DNA from: Fidelibacterota bacterium
GTDB taxonomy: Bacteria > Pseudomonadota > Alphaproteobacteria > Rhodospirillales > Rhodospirillaceae
Reading direction: 5' to 3'
DNA: 48,252 nucleotides
Assembly: GCA_947476065.1 (NCBI GenBank)
Contig: CANJPG010000019.1
Location: 1-48,252, forward strand
The translations under genes and the position numbers were made by a program. Below the pieces are notes generated by a model. The model saw nothing but the letters and a program-made list of their open reading frames with translations. It was not told the DNA's origin and did not search any database. Positions 37,454 to 45,522 of the stretch are shown here, piece after piece; the first letter of the stretch is position 1, and each line of letters begins with the position of its first letter.

Positions 37454-39361
37454 ATGAGTTCCGACACCGCCGATACCCCACCAGCAACGGTTGAGGACGC
37501 CACCGTCCCGGCTGCGCTCCCGAGCGGGCTCGCCGTGCTGACGGGCTTTGTGAAAAATTTTCCGCAGAAGCCCGGCGTCTACCGGATGATCAATGCCGCC
37601 GGCGACGTGCTCTATGTCGGCAAGGCCAAGAACCTCAAAAAGCGCGTCAGCTCCTACCTGCAGATCGAGCGCATGCCCATGCGCCTGCAGCGCATGGTTT
37701 TCGATACCCACGTCTGCGAAGTGGTCATCACGCACACCGAGGCCGAGGCACTGCTGCTCGAGAGCAATCTGATTAAGCAGCTGAAGCCGCGCTACAACAT
37801 CCTGCTGCGCGACGACAAGTCATTCCCCTACATCATGATTCCGGGCGGCCACGACTACCCGCGCATCGTCAAACACCGCGGCGCGCGCACCAAGGGCAAC
37901 GAATACTTCGGACCCTTTGCCTCGGCCGGCGCGGTCAACGGCACGCTGGCGACGCTGCAGAAAGTGTTTCTGCTGAGAAGCTGCAACGACACGGTCTTTG
38001 CCAACCGCTCGCGCCCCTGCCTGCTGTATCAGATCAAGCGCTGCTCGGCCCCTTGCGTTGGCCTGATCAGCCGCGAGGACTACGCCGAGCTGCAGCACGA
38101 AGCCCGCGAGTTCCTGACCGGCGACAGCCGCGCGGTCCAGACTGAGCTGGCGCGGCGCATGGATGAAGCCGCGGCGACGCAGCAATACGAAGCCGCCGCC
38201 ACCTTCCGCGACCGCATCCGCGCCATGACCTCGGTGCAGGCGCACCAGGACATCAACATCATGAACCTGGGCGAAGCCGACGTGATCGCGCTGCATCGCG
38301 CCGGCGGATCGTCTTGCGTGCAGGTGTTCTTCTTCCGGGGCGGCCAGAACTTCGGCAACCGCGCCTATTTCCCGTCCCATGCCGCGGACGACAGCGACGG
38401 CGACATCCTCGAGGCCTTCATCGGCCAGTTCTATGATTCCTTCACCCCGCCCAAGGATATCCTGCTCAACGGTCCCACGCCCAACCAGGACATCCTGGCC
38501 GAGGCTTTGACCATGAAGGCTGGCTGCGCGGTCAATATCGCCGTGCCCCAGCGCGGCGACCGGAAACAACTCGTTGATCACGCCGAAATCAATGCCCGCG
38601 AAGCCCTGCTGCGCCGCATGGCCGAGAACACCGCCCAGCGCAAATTGCTGGAAGGCGTCGCCGAAGTATTTACGCTGGCGGCGCCGCCCGAGCGCATTGA
38701 GGTCTACGACAACTCGCATATTTCCGGCACCAACATGGTCGGTGCCATGATCGTCGCCGGCCCCGGCGGCGCCATGAAAAACGCCTACCGCAAATTCAAC
38801 ATCAAGACCGTCGACCTCGCCCCCGGCGACGACTACGGCGCCATGCGCGAGGTGCTGACGCGCCGCTTTGCCCGCGCGCAGAAGGAAGACCCCGAGCGCA
38901 AACTCGGCCAGTGGCCCGACCTGGTGCTGCTCGACGGCGGTTTGGGTCAGCTCAACGCCGGCCTCAAGGTGCTGGCCGATCTTGGCATCAGCGATTTGTG
39001 CGTGGCGGGCATCGCCAAAGGCCCCGACCGCAACGCCGGACGCGAGCAGTTTTTTATGCCGGGCCGCGAACCTTTCACACTGCCCCACAATCACCCGGTG
39101 CTCTATTTCCTGCAGCGCCTGCGCGACGAGGCCCATCGGTTTGCCATTACAGCGCACCGTGCCAAACGTTCGAAGGCTATCGGGCAGTCGCTCTTAGATG
39201 AGGTCACCGGCATTGGTGCCGCGCGCAAGAAGGCACTTTTGCGTCATTTCGGCTCGGCCCGCGACGTCGCCGCCGCCGGCCTCAAGGACTTGAGCTTGGT
39301 GCCAGGGATCAACGCCGCGACGGCAAAAAAAATCTATGACCACTTCCATCCGGACGGCTAA
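37454..39361 (+). CDS. uvrC: Excinuclease ABC subunit C
   Basis: UvrC makes both incisions in nucleotide excision repair. The 635-aa protein has the N-terminal GIY-YIG nuclease (GVYRM 41-45, YVGKAKNLKKR 54-64). A UVR domain (EAAATFRDRIRAM) lies near 245. The RNase H-like C-terminal nuclease (IEVYDNSHISGTNMVGAMIV and LLDGGLGQLNAG) covers roughly 410-555, and tandem helix-hairpin-helix motifs end the chain (GAARKKALLRHFGS, VPGINAATAKKI). It leads an operon with pgsA (30 nt gap) and moaD. Confidence 0.97.
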   Translation: MSSDTADTPPATVEDATVPAALPSGLAVLTGFVKNFPQKPGVYRMINAAGDVLYVGKAKNLKKRVSSYLQIERMPMRLQRMVFDTHVCEVVITHTEAEALLLESNLIKQLKPRYNILLRDDKSFPYIMIPGGHDYPRIVKHRGARTKGNEYFGPFASAGAVNGTLATLQKVFLLRSCNDTVFANRSRPCLLYQIKRCSAPCVGLISREDYAELQHEAREFLTGDSRAVQTELARRMDEAAATQQYEAAATFRDRIRAMTSVQAHQDINIMNLGEADVIALHRAGGSSCVQVFFFRGGQNFGNRAYFPSHAADDSDGDILEAFIGQFYDSFTPPKDILLNGPTPNQDILAEALTMKAGCAVNIAVPQRGDRKQLVDHAEINAREALLRRMAENTAQRKLLEGVAEVFTLAAPPERIEVYDNSHISGTNMVGAMIVAGPGGAMKNAYRKFNIKTVDLAPGDDYGAMREVLTRRFARAQKEDPERKLGQWPDLVLLDGGLGQLNAGLKVLADLGISDLCVAGIAKGPDRNAGREQFFMPGREPFTLPHNHPVLYFLQRLRDEAHRFAITAHRAKRSKAIGQSLLDEVTGIGAARKKALLRHFGSARDVAAAGLKDLSLVPGINAATAKKIYDHFHPDG

Positions 39362-39391
39362 CATCCCCCCGCCCCCCGGGAGAGTCGCGTT

Positions 39392-39961
39392 TTGTTGAAT
39401 TTGCCAAACATTCTGACGCTATCGCGCATCGTCATCATTCCGCTGGTGGTGGCGACGTTCTTCTTTGACAGCAACACCATGCGCTGGACGGCCTGCGCAT
39501 TGTTCACCATCGCCGGCATCACTGACTTTTTTGACGGCTACCTCGCGCGCCGCGCCAACCAGGTATCTGCTTTTGGGCGCTTCCTCGATCCCATCGCCGA
39601 CAAGCTGCTGGTAGCCGCCGTGCTGCTGCTGATCGTCGCCTTTGACCGCGTGGGTCCGTGGTCTTACCTGCCGGCGCTGGTCATTCTGCTGCGCGAGATC
39701 ACCATATCGGGCTTACGCGAATACCTGGCCGAGTTGCGCGTCAGCGTGCCGGTGACCAAGCTCGCCAAGGCCAAGACCACGGTGCAGATGATCGCGCTCG
39801 GCTTTCTCATTGTCGGCTCGGCCTCGCCCTGGTGGATCCCGGCAGAGCTGATCGGCGAGATCGGCATCTGGATTGCCGCGCTGATCACCCTGATCACCGG
39901 CTACGACTATTTGAAGTCGGGCATGCGCTACATGGCCGGCAACCCGCCACCCACACCATGA
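39392..39961 (+). CDS. pgsA: CDP-diacylglycerol-glycerol-3-phosphate 3-phosphatidyltransferase
   Basis: PgsA makes phosphatidylglycerophosphate, the precursor of phosphatidylglycerol and cardiolipin. The 189-aa inner-membrane protein carries the full CDP-alcohol phosphotransferase motif: D45, D48, G49, A52, R53, G62, D66, D70 (DFFDGYLARRANQVSAFGRF then LDPIADK). Several hydrophobic helices follow. The start is a TTG at 39392 or the adjacent TTG at 39395, behind GGGAGAG. It is co-directional with uvrC and moaD. Confidence 0.95.
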   Translation: MLNLPNILTLSRIVIIPLVVATFFFDSNTMRWTACALFTIAGITDFFDGYLARRANQVSAFGRFLDPIADKLLVAAVLLLIVAFDRVGPWSYLPALVILLREITISGLREYLAELRVSVPVTKLAKAKTTVQMIALGFLIVGSASPWWIPAELIGEIGIWIAALITLITGYDYLKSGMRYMAGNPPPTP

Positions 39962-39977
39962 TCAAAAGAATTCGCGC

Positions 39978-40229
39978 GTGAACGTTCTGTATTTCGCCTG
40001 GGTCAAAGAGAAGATCGGCGTGGGCGAGGAAAGCGTCAGCCCGCCGGCTTCCGTTGCCACCGTCGCCGACCTGATGGACTGGCTGGCGGCCCGCGGCCAG
40101 GGCTACGCAGCGGCTTTCGCCGACCGCAAACTGGTCAAGGCCGCGGTCGATCAGGTGCATGTGCCGGCCACCACCGCCCTCGACGGCGCACGCGAAGTTG
40201 CCTTCTTCCCGCCGGTCACCGGTGGCTAA
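39978..40229 (+). CDS. moaD: Molybdopterin synthase sulfur carrier subunit
   Basis: The 83-aa ubiquitin-like protein carries thiocarboxylate sulfur on its C-terminal Gly-Gly, here VTGG, for MoaE. It begins at GTG 39978 (NVLYFAWVKEKIG) and has the usual FFPPVTGG end. It lies 16 nt after pgsA. In many alphaproteobacteria moaE follows directly; here an inverted TPR-methyltransferase gene separates the two subunits. Confidence 0.94.
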   Translation: MNVLYFAWVKEKIGVGEESVSPPASVATVADLMDWLAARGQGYAAAFADRKLVKAAVDQVHVPATTALDGAREVAFFPPVTGG

Positions 40230-40238
40230 AGGCTGCGG

Positions 40239-41564
40239 CTAAGCCGCCTTTATCAAATAAACATAGTGCGCATCGACCAGCTGATACGCTTCCTTGCGCA
40301 AGGGCGCGTCGACGGCGCGGGCGATCTGGAAACCAAGGCTGGTCGCCAGGCGTGCGATGTAGTTGCGGTTATGACGGTAGTGACCGTTGGCGGCGAGGTC
40401 GAAGTCTGCGGTCGGGCTAATCTCGACGCTGAAAGCAAAAACCGCATCCGGCTTCAACAGCCGCAGGACCTGGGTGAACACTGGCTCCAGGGACCCGGCG
40501 TATAGCAGCACGTCGGCGGCAACAACCAGATCGAACTGGTCATTACGCGCGGCCATCACGGCGACCGCATCGCCGGCTATCAGGTCGGTGTAGAGACAGC
40601 GCTTGGCGGCTTCGGCCAGCATTTTTTCCGAGATGTCGATGCCAACCAGCTGCGCGATACGGAACTTACCGGCGAGCGCCAGCCCGGCGAGGCCCGTGCC
40701 GCACCCCAAATCCAGCACGGCGGGAAACGCGTCCGGATCGCTGCGGAGTCCCAGCAAATCCTTGGCCAGCTGACCGGGCGCCGCGTAATTCAAGCGTCCG
40801 ACGAGATGCTCATCGAAGGTTTCGGCAAAGTTTTCGAAGAAATTCTTCGCAAAGGCGCCGGCGTATTCCTCGGTGATCTCGCCCTGGGCGGCGGCCAAAA
40901 GATGGCGCGCGACCTTGTCCGACGGATCTGCCGCAATGATCGCGCGGTAGCACGCTGCCGCCTGCGTGATGTCGCCCAAGCGCCGATAGGCGTGCGCCAT
41001 GTGCTGGCGCGCTTCGTTAAGCCCTGCCACCGGAACATCGGTGCGGCCTTCTAGGGCGGCGATGGCCTTGGCGCCGAGGGCCACGGCCTCGGTTTCGCGT
41101 TGAAGTTCCGTCAGGGTTTGGATCAACGCCGCCAGCGCTTTGACGTGTCCGGGTTCCGCCTTCACGGCGGCGGCGAAGGCTTCGGCCGCCTGGGCGCGAT
41201 CGTCACCGAGATAGGCAATACGCCCGAGATTGAAGGCCGATTCACCCATGGCCGGATCGAGCGCCAGCGCGCGCGTGAACAGGGCCGCAGCCCCTTCCAG
41301 ATCGCGTTTGCGCAACAGCACGAGCCCCAGCACCTGCGCACTTTCCGCATGCTCGGAATCCAGCGCGACGGCCTTGCGCCAGACGTCTTCGGCCTCGCCA
41401 AACCGTTTTTGCGAAATGAGAAGCTGACCAAGGGCCCGGGTCGCCCGCATATCGTCGGGGCTGATGGCAAGGGCTGCGCGCAAACTGCCCTCGGCTTCGG
41501 GCCAGCGGTTCTGGGCCGCGGCGGCCTTGCCCAGGTTCAACTGGGCTTCAAATTGGTCGGTCAT
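40239..41564 (-). CDS. TPR-repeat methyltransferase
   Basis: The 441-aa protein has about five to six tetratricopeptide repeats in residues 5-225 (for example AEDVWRKAVALDSEHAESAQ). A class I SAM-dependent methyltransferase domain covers about 245-441, with motif I LDLGCGTGLAGL (284-295) and a VAADVLLYAGSLEPVF motif. It is a COG4976-type predicted methyltransferase; the substrate is unknown, perhaps a protein held by the repeats. ATG 41564 gives the sharp repeat start; an alternative start at 41582 adds six residues. It is on the opposite strand, inside the moaD-moaE region. Confidence 0.88.
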   Translation of the reverse strand: MTDQFEAQLNLGKAAAAQNRWPEAEGSLRAALAISPDDMRATRALGQLLISQKRFGEAEDVWRKAVALDSEHAESAQVLGLVLLRKRDLEGAAALFTRALALDPAMGESAFNLGRIAYLGDDRAQAAEAFAAAVKAEPGHVKALAALIQTLTELQRETEAVALGAKAIAALEGRTDVPVAGLNEARQHMAHAYRRLGDITQAAACYRAIIAADPSDKVARHLLAAAQGEITEEYAGAFAKNFFENFAETFDEHLVGRLNYAAPGQLAKDLLGLRSDPDAFPAVLDLGCGTGLAGLALAGKFRIAQLVGIDISEKMLAEAAKRCLYTDLIAGDAVAVMAARNDQFDLVVAADVLLYAGSLEPVFTQVLRLLKPDAVFAFSVEISPTADFDLAANGHYRHNRNYIARLATSLGFQIARAVDAPLRKEAYQLVDAHYVYLIKAA

Positions 41565-41639
41565 GAGATACTTGCAGCGCATTTGCACGACTGCCGCAAG
41601 CGTCATATGGTTTGATGACCAGATTAGAGAAAGCGAACC

Positions 41640-42110
41640 ATGACTGAGATTCGCGTTCAGCGTGAAGCTTTCGATCCCGGTTCCGAGATCAATCGCTTTT
41701 GTGCATGCAACTCCACATCCGGCGGCATCGCCACCTTCATTGGACAGATGCGCGACTTCCGCGGGCCCAGCCGCGAAGCGGGTGAAATTGTCGCCGCGAT
41801 GACCCTCGACCACTATCCTGGCATGGCGGAAAAGCAGCTCAGCGATCTCGCCGCAGAGGCCTGTAAACGCTGGCCTTTGGACGATGTGCTGGTGATCCAC
41901 CGCGTCGGGCCCTTGGTACCCGGCGACGCGATTGTCCTGGTGGCGACTGCGACGGCCCACCGCGGCGATGCCTTTGCTTCGGCCGAGTTCCTGATGGACT
42001 GGTTGAAAACCCAGGCGCCCTTCTGGAAGAAGGAAACCACGGCTGAGGGTGCGACCTGGGTCGAAGCGCGCGCCGCCGACGATGCCCAAGCCGCCAAGTG
42101 GAAACGCTAG
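41640..42110 (+). CDS. moaE: Molybdopterin synthase catalytic subunit
   Basis: MoaE transfers two sulfurs from MoaD thiocarboxylate to cyclic pyranopterin monophosphate, making molybdopterin. The 156-aa protein has the family segments GGIATFIGQMRDF, LDHYPGMAEKQL, VIHRVGPLVPGD and HRGDAFASAEFLMDWLKTQAPFWKKE; the last includes the catalytic lysines K130 and K131. It is divergent from the TPR-methyltransferase (75-bp gap) and its stop abuts the stop of the convergent binding-protein gene. Confidence 0.95.
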   Translation: MTEIRVQREAFDPGSEINRFCACNSTSGGIATFIGQMRDFRGPSREAGEIVAAMTLDHYPGMAEKQLSDLAAEACKRWPLDDVLVIHRVGPLVPGDAIVLVATATAHRGDAFASAEFLMDWLKTQAPFWKKETTAEGATWVEARAADDAQAAKWKR

Positions 42111-43112
42111 TTAATTGGCGTCGAGCATCGCGCTCAACTGCTCCTGCGTCAGCGCGACATGGAAGAAGGTCTTGAAGAACTTCGCCGTCTCGCTGCGCAG
42201 TCCGGGCGCCGTCGGCTGGCCGTAGACCTTCGACGTCAGCCACAGCACGCCGAGCAGCCGCTGCACCGACGGCGGGTGGTCGGTCCAGCCCCACGGCAGG
42301 CGCGGCGTGGTGATGATTTTGCCTTCCTTGACCGCGCGCACATTGGCCCAGGCCGGCGTTTTGGCGGTGTCTGAAAATTTTGCCTCGAGCGAAACGATAA
42401 GATCGGGATCCCACATCGCCACCTGCGCCGCGGTCGCCTCGCGATACTCGGTGATATTCTTGAGACCCGCGGCGTCATAGACATCGCCGGCGTGGGTGCC
42501 GGGCATGGCCGACCTGTTGCCATCCGGCGAGCGCACGATGTAGACACGCACCGGTTTGCTTGCATGCGCGGCGGCGATTTTCTGCGCGCGCGCCAGGATG
42601 TCGGCGGCATAGGCGGCCAGCTCTTCGGCCCGCTGCATGCGGCCTGTCGCCTTGCCCAAGGTGCGAATCATCTCGGGTGTCTTATCGATACCCCCGTCCA
42701 GCAAGATATAGGGGATGCCGGTACTGTCCTGCATGCTGGCCGCGAGCTTGGTGTAACGCGGATCGACGTCACCATAGTCGAAGATCAACTGCGGCTTGGC
42801 GGCGAGGACCTGCGGCACCTCGGGCGAGTCACCCAGCATCGTCACACCGCCCAGCGTGGGTAAGGCCCGCGCTTCGGGCGTGATGAACTCGGCGACGCGC
42901 GGCGGCACGCCGCGCACCCAGCCCAGCATGGCGTCGGGTGCAAAAGCGTAAAGAAGAACTTCGGCCGGCGGTCCGGCAGCGGCGATGCGCGTAACGGGTT
43001 CGGCGACTTTTACCGTACGCCCGGAAGGGTCGACGATCTCACCCGCAGCGACTGAGCCCGCCAGCGCATATGCCAATACACCGATCCAGCGCGCTAGCTT
43101 GGAACCGCCCAT
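42111..43112 (-). CDS. ABC-type periplasmic binding protein (FecB/TroA class III), probably molybdate- or metal-related
   Basis: The 333-aa precursor has a signal peptide (MGGSKLARWIGVLAYALAGS, cleavage after VAA) and the class III binding-protein pattern: EPVTRIAAAGPPAEVLLYAF, KPQLIFDYGDVDPRY, a long helix and AWANVRAVKEGKIITTPRL. This class binds siderophores, heme, cobalamin, metals, and, in MolA of Haemophilus influenzae, molybdate. The start ATG 43112 sits behind AGAGGAAG. No permease or ATPase is adjacent. A ModE-like palindrome just upstream and convergent moaE favour molybdate or tungstate (inference). Confidence 0.85.
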   Translation of the reverse strand: MGGSKLARWIGVLAYALAGSVAAGEIVDPSGRTVKVAEPVTRIAAAGPPAEVLLYAFAPDAMLGWVRGVPPRVAEFITPEARALPTLGGVTMLGDSPEVPQVLAAKPQLIFDYGDVDPRYTKLAASMQDSTGIPYILLDGGIDKTPEMIRTLGKATGRMQRAEELAAYAADILARAQKIAAAHASKPVRVYIVRSPDGNRSAMPGTHAGDVYDAAGLKNITEYREATAAQVAMWDPDLIVSLEAKFSDTAKTPAWANVRAVKEGKIITTPRLPWGWTDHPPSVQRLLGVLWLTSKVYGQPTAPGLRSETAKFFKTFFHVALTQEQLSAMLDAN

Positions 43113-43128
43113 GGGGCTTCCTCTCATT

Positions 43129-43152
43129 CGATATATTTTAAAGGATATATCG
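43129..43152. promoter_or_regulatory. ModE-like operator
   Basis: CGATATAT (43129-43136) and ATATATCG (43145-43152) form a perfect 8-bp inverted repeat with an 8-nt spacer, 24 bp in all. ModE sites are inverted CG-n-TATAT half-sites of the same overall length. It starts 17 nt before the binding-protein ATG and would overlap a -10 region, the expected place for molybdate-dependent repression. Confidence 0.6.
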
Positions 43153-43204
43153 ACTCTCAGGGGCCTTCAACACCGTTGTATCCCTTGGAATATAACGACG
43201 GCGC

Positions 43205-43233
43205 AAAAAAAGGCCCGTCGCGAGACGGGCCTT
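43205..43233 (-). terminator. Intrinsic terminator of ilvE
   Basis: AAGGCCCGTC (43210-43219) and GACGGGCCTT (43224-43233) form a perfect 10-bp stem with the stable GCGA loop. In the minus direction a run of T (43211-43205) follows, ending ilvE transcription 21 nt after its stop. Confidence 0.92.
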
Positions 43234-43253
43234 CTTAGGTCGCGACGTTGTAA

Positions 43254-44150
43254 TTAGGCGGCGCTGGATTTCTGCACGCGTCCGACCATGGCGTCGAAAT
43301 CCGACATCAGCGTGCGGCAAACGTCGCCCGGCGCGAATGTGTAAGGGCCGACCTCGCGCACCGGCGTCACTTCGGCGGCGGTGCCGGTGAGGAAACATTC
43401 CTGCGCCTTGCCCATTTCCTCGGGCATGATCGCCCGCTCGATGACCTTGTATCCGCGCTTTTTCGCGAGATCGATCACGGAACGGCGGGTGATGCCGTCG
43501 AGGAAGCAATCAGGCGTCGGCGTATGGATCTCGCCATTGATGACGAAGAACACATTGGCGCCGGTGGCCTCGGCCACCTGGCCGCGGTAATCGAGCATCA
43601 GCGCATCTTCGTAACCGGCGCGCTCGGCGGCGTGTTTGCTCAGCGTGCAGATCATGTAAAGGCCGGCGGCTTTGGCTTTCACCGGCGCGCATTCGGGCGC
43701 CGGGCGGCGCCATTGCGACAATTGCAGGCGAATGCCTTTGAGGCGCGCCTCGATGGTGAAGTAGGACGGCCAGACCCAGCAGGCGATCATGACATTGATC
43801 TTGGCGTTCTGCGCCGTCACGCCCATCTGCTCGCTGCCGCGCCAGGCCATGGGCCGCACGTAGCCGTCGGTGATGTTGTTGGCGCGCAGCGTCTCGTAGG
43901 TCACCGCGTTGATCTGCTCGGGCGTATAGGGAATTTTCATGTCGAGCGTGACCGCCGAATAGAACAGCCGCTCGGTATGCTCTTCGAGCTTGAAGACCTT
44001 GCCGCCATAAGAGCGCTCGCCCTCGAACACGCTCGAGGCATAGTGCATGGCGTGGGTCAGCACATGGACCTTGGCATTGCGCCAGGGCACCAGGCCGCCA
44101 TTCATCCAGATGTAGCCGTCACGGTCGTCGAAGGTCTGCGGAGCGCTCAT
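43254..44150 (-). CDS. ilvE: Branched-chain amino acid aminotransferase
   Basis: IlvE is the PLP enzyme for the last step of Val, Leu and Ile synthesis. The 298-aa class IV aminotransferase has YIWMNGGLVPWRNAKVHVLT near the start, GVFEGE-like SSVFEGERSY, R63-region substrate motif, the PLP Lys at K160 in PVKAKAAGLY, and the cofactor-binding EATGANVFFV. It ends at a strong terminator. The promoter region is shared with the divergent MarR gene and contains the MarR-like operator. Confidence 0.95.
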   Translation of the reverse strand: MSAPQTFDDRDGYIWMNGGLVPWRNAKVHVLTHAMHYASSVFEGERSYGGKVFKLEEHTERLFYSAVTLDMKIPYTPEQINAVTYETLRANNITDGYVRPMAWRGSEQMGVTAQNAKINVMIACWVWPSYFTIEARLKGIRLQLSQWRRPAPECAPVKAKAAGLYMICTLSKHAAERAGYEDALMLDYRGQVAEATGANVFFVINGEIHTPTPDCFLDGITRRSVIDLAKKRGYKVIERAIMPEEMGKAQECFLTGTAAEVTPVREVGPYTFAPGDVCRTLMSDFDAMVGRVQKSSAA

Positions 44151-44217
44151 AGGGGTATTCCTGGGTTTGTAATTTTATTACTATCTTACCATCCGATTCG
44201 TAACATTCTGATGGTAT

Positions 44218-44245
44218 TATGTCAATGATGCTGACATATTATAAT
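44218..44245 (+). promoter_or_regulatory. MarR-type operator and -10 of the MarR-regulator operon
   Basis: TATGTCA (44218-44224) and TGACATA (44232-44238) form a perfect 7-bp inverted repeat with a 7-nt centre. A consensus -10, TATAAT, lies at 44240-44245. This is an expected layout for autorepression by the MarR protein encoded from 44283. Divergent ilvE could be affected too. Confidence 0.6.
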
Positions 44246-44282
44246 CCCAGCATAAACGCCACACCGACCGGGGCCGCGCAAC

Positions 44283-44771
44283 ATGGCTGAGCTAAAAAGC
44301 ATCGTCAATCCGCTGTTCCTGCGCGACGAGGACCTGCGCCAGGGCATCGAACTGCTGTTCTTCGCCTACCGCGATTTCACCGCCCGCGGCGACGCGATCC
44401 TCGCCAAACAGCACTTTGGGCGCGCCCATCACCGGGTGATCTATTTCGTCGGCCGGCACCCCGGAATCAGGGTCAGCGCCCTCCTCGACATCCTGGGCAT
44501 CACCAAACAAAGCCTGTCTCGCGTCCTCAGCCAGTTGGTGCGCGAGGACTACATCGTGCAGAAGACCGGCACCTCGGACCGCCGCCAGCGGCTTTTGCAT
44601 CTCACCGAAAAGGGCCGCGCCCTTGAACACGAGCTGACCTCGGAACAACAAACCCGCCTCGCCGCCGCCTACAAGGACGCCGGCGCCGTAGCCGTCGAAG
44701 GCTTCCGTAAGGTCATGCTGGGGGCCATGGACATGGGCTCGCGCAAGCATTTCCAGACCTCAGAGAAGTAA
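44283..44771 (+). CDS. MarR-family transcriptional regulator (PetP-like)
   Basis: The 162-aa protein has the winged-helix core at about residues 45-120: HPGIRVSALLDILGITKQSL is the helix-turn-helix, followed by SRVLSQLVREDYIVQKTGTS and the wing DRRQRLLHLTEKG. A MarR protein beside an OmpR-type regulator is the petP-petR arrangement described in Rhodobacter, where PetR is essential. The response regulator starts 36 nt downstream. The perfect inverted repeat in its promoter suggests autoregulation. Confidence 0.92.
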   Translation: MAELKSIVNPLFLRDEDLRQGIELLFFAYRDFTARGDAILAKQHFGRAHHRVIYFVGRHPGIRVSALLDILGITKQSLSRVLSQLVREDYIVQKTGTSDRRQRLLHLTEKGRALEHELTSEQQTRLAAAYKDAGAVAVEGFRKVMLGAMDMGSRKHFQTSEK

Positions 44772-44807
44772 GCCGCAACGCACGCAATCAGGTAGAATGG
44801 CGCCCTG

Positions 44808-45521
44808 ATGCAAAACCCGCAGGCCAATCCGCAGCCGACCTATCCGCCGCATATCCTGGTGGTGGACGACGACACGCGCATCCGCAATCTCTTGAAGAAG
44901 TATCTCGGCGACAACGGCTACATGGTCACCACCGCCGCCGATGCCGCCGAAGCGCGCCGGCACCTGACGGCGCTGCAGTTTGATCTGCTGGTGGTCGACG
45001 TCATGATGCCGGGCGAAGACGGCCTGTCGCTCACCCGCGGCATCCGCGAAACCAACACCGTGCCGATCCTCATGCTCACCGCAATGGGCGAGTCCGCCGA
45101 CCGCATCAACGGCCTTGAGACCGGCGTCGACGACTACATGGCCAAGCCCTTCGAGCCCAAGGAACTGGTGTTGCGCATCGGCTCGATCCTGCGCCGTGCG
45201 CCCGTGATCGAGGCCGACACCAAACGCGAACTGCGCTTCGGCGAATGCCGGTACGATCTCGCCCGCCAGAAGCTCAGCCGCGGGGGAATCCCCGTCCACC
45301 TGACCGCCGGCGAAGCGGAACTGCTGAAGGTGCTCGTGCAAAGTGCCAACACGCCGGTCGACCGCAGCCTGCTCGCGGTCGGCGGTGAGTCCGAAGCCAA
45401 CCCGCGCACCATCGACGTGCAGATCACGCGCCTGCGCCGTAAACTGGAGCCCGATTCACGCCAGCCGCGCTACCTGCAGACCGTGCGCGGTCTCGGCTAC
45501 ATGCTGCGGACGGACCCGTAA
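44808..45521 (+). CDS. OmpR-family response regulator (PetR-like)
   Basis: The 237-aa protein has a receiver domain (about 14-128) with acidic pocket D20-D22, phospho-acceptor D64 in LLVVDVMMPGEDG and K113 in MAKPF. The C-terminal OmpR-type winged-helix domain includes HLTAGEAELLKVLVQSA and the ending RYLQTVRGLGYMLR. The sequence around D64 (DVMMPGEDGLSLTRGIRETN) closely resembles PetR. The kinase gene begins 1 nt after its stop, so the pair is cotranscribed and cognate. Confidence 0.95.
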   Translation: MQNPQANPQPTYPPHILVVDDDTRIRNLLKKYLGDNGYMVTTAADAAEARRHLTALQFDLLVVDVMMPGEDGLSLTRGIRETNTVPILMLTAMGESADRINGLETGVDDYMAKPFEPKELVLRIGSILRRAPVIEADTKRELRFGECRYDLARQKLSRGGIPVHLTAGEAELLKVLVQSANTPVDRSLLAVGGESEANPRTIDVQITRLRRKLEPDSRQPRYLQTVRGLGYMLRTDP

Positions 45522-45522
45522 A

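Noticed and set aside
37232-37735. Minus-strand open frame over the folB-uvrC gap
   Set aside because: More than half of it is antisense to uvrC, and the part inside the gap has no recognisable protein features.
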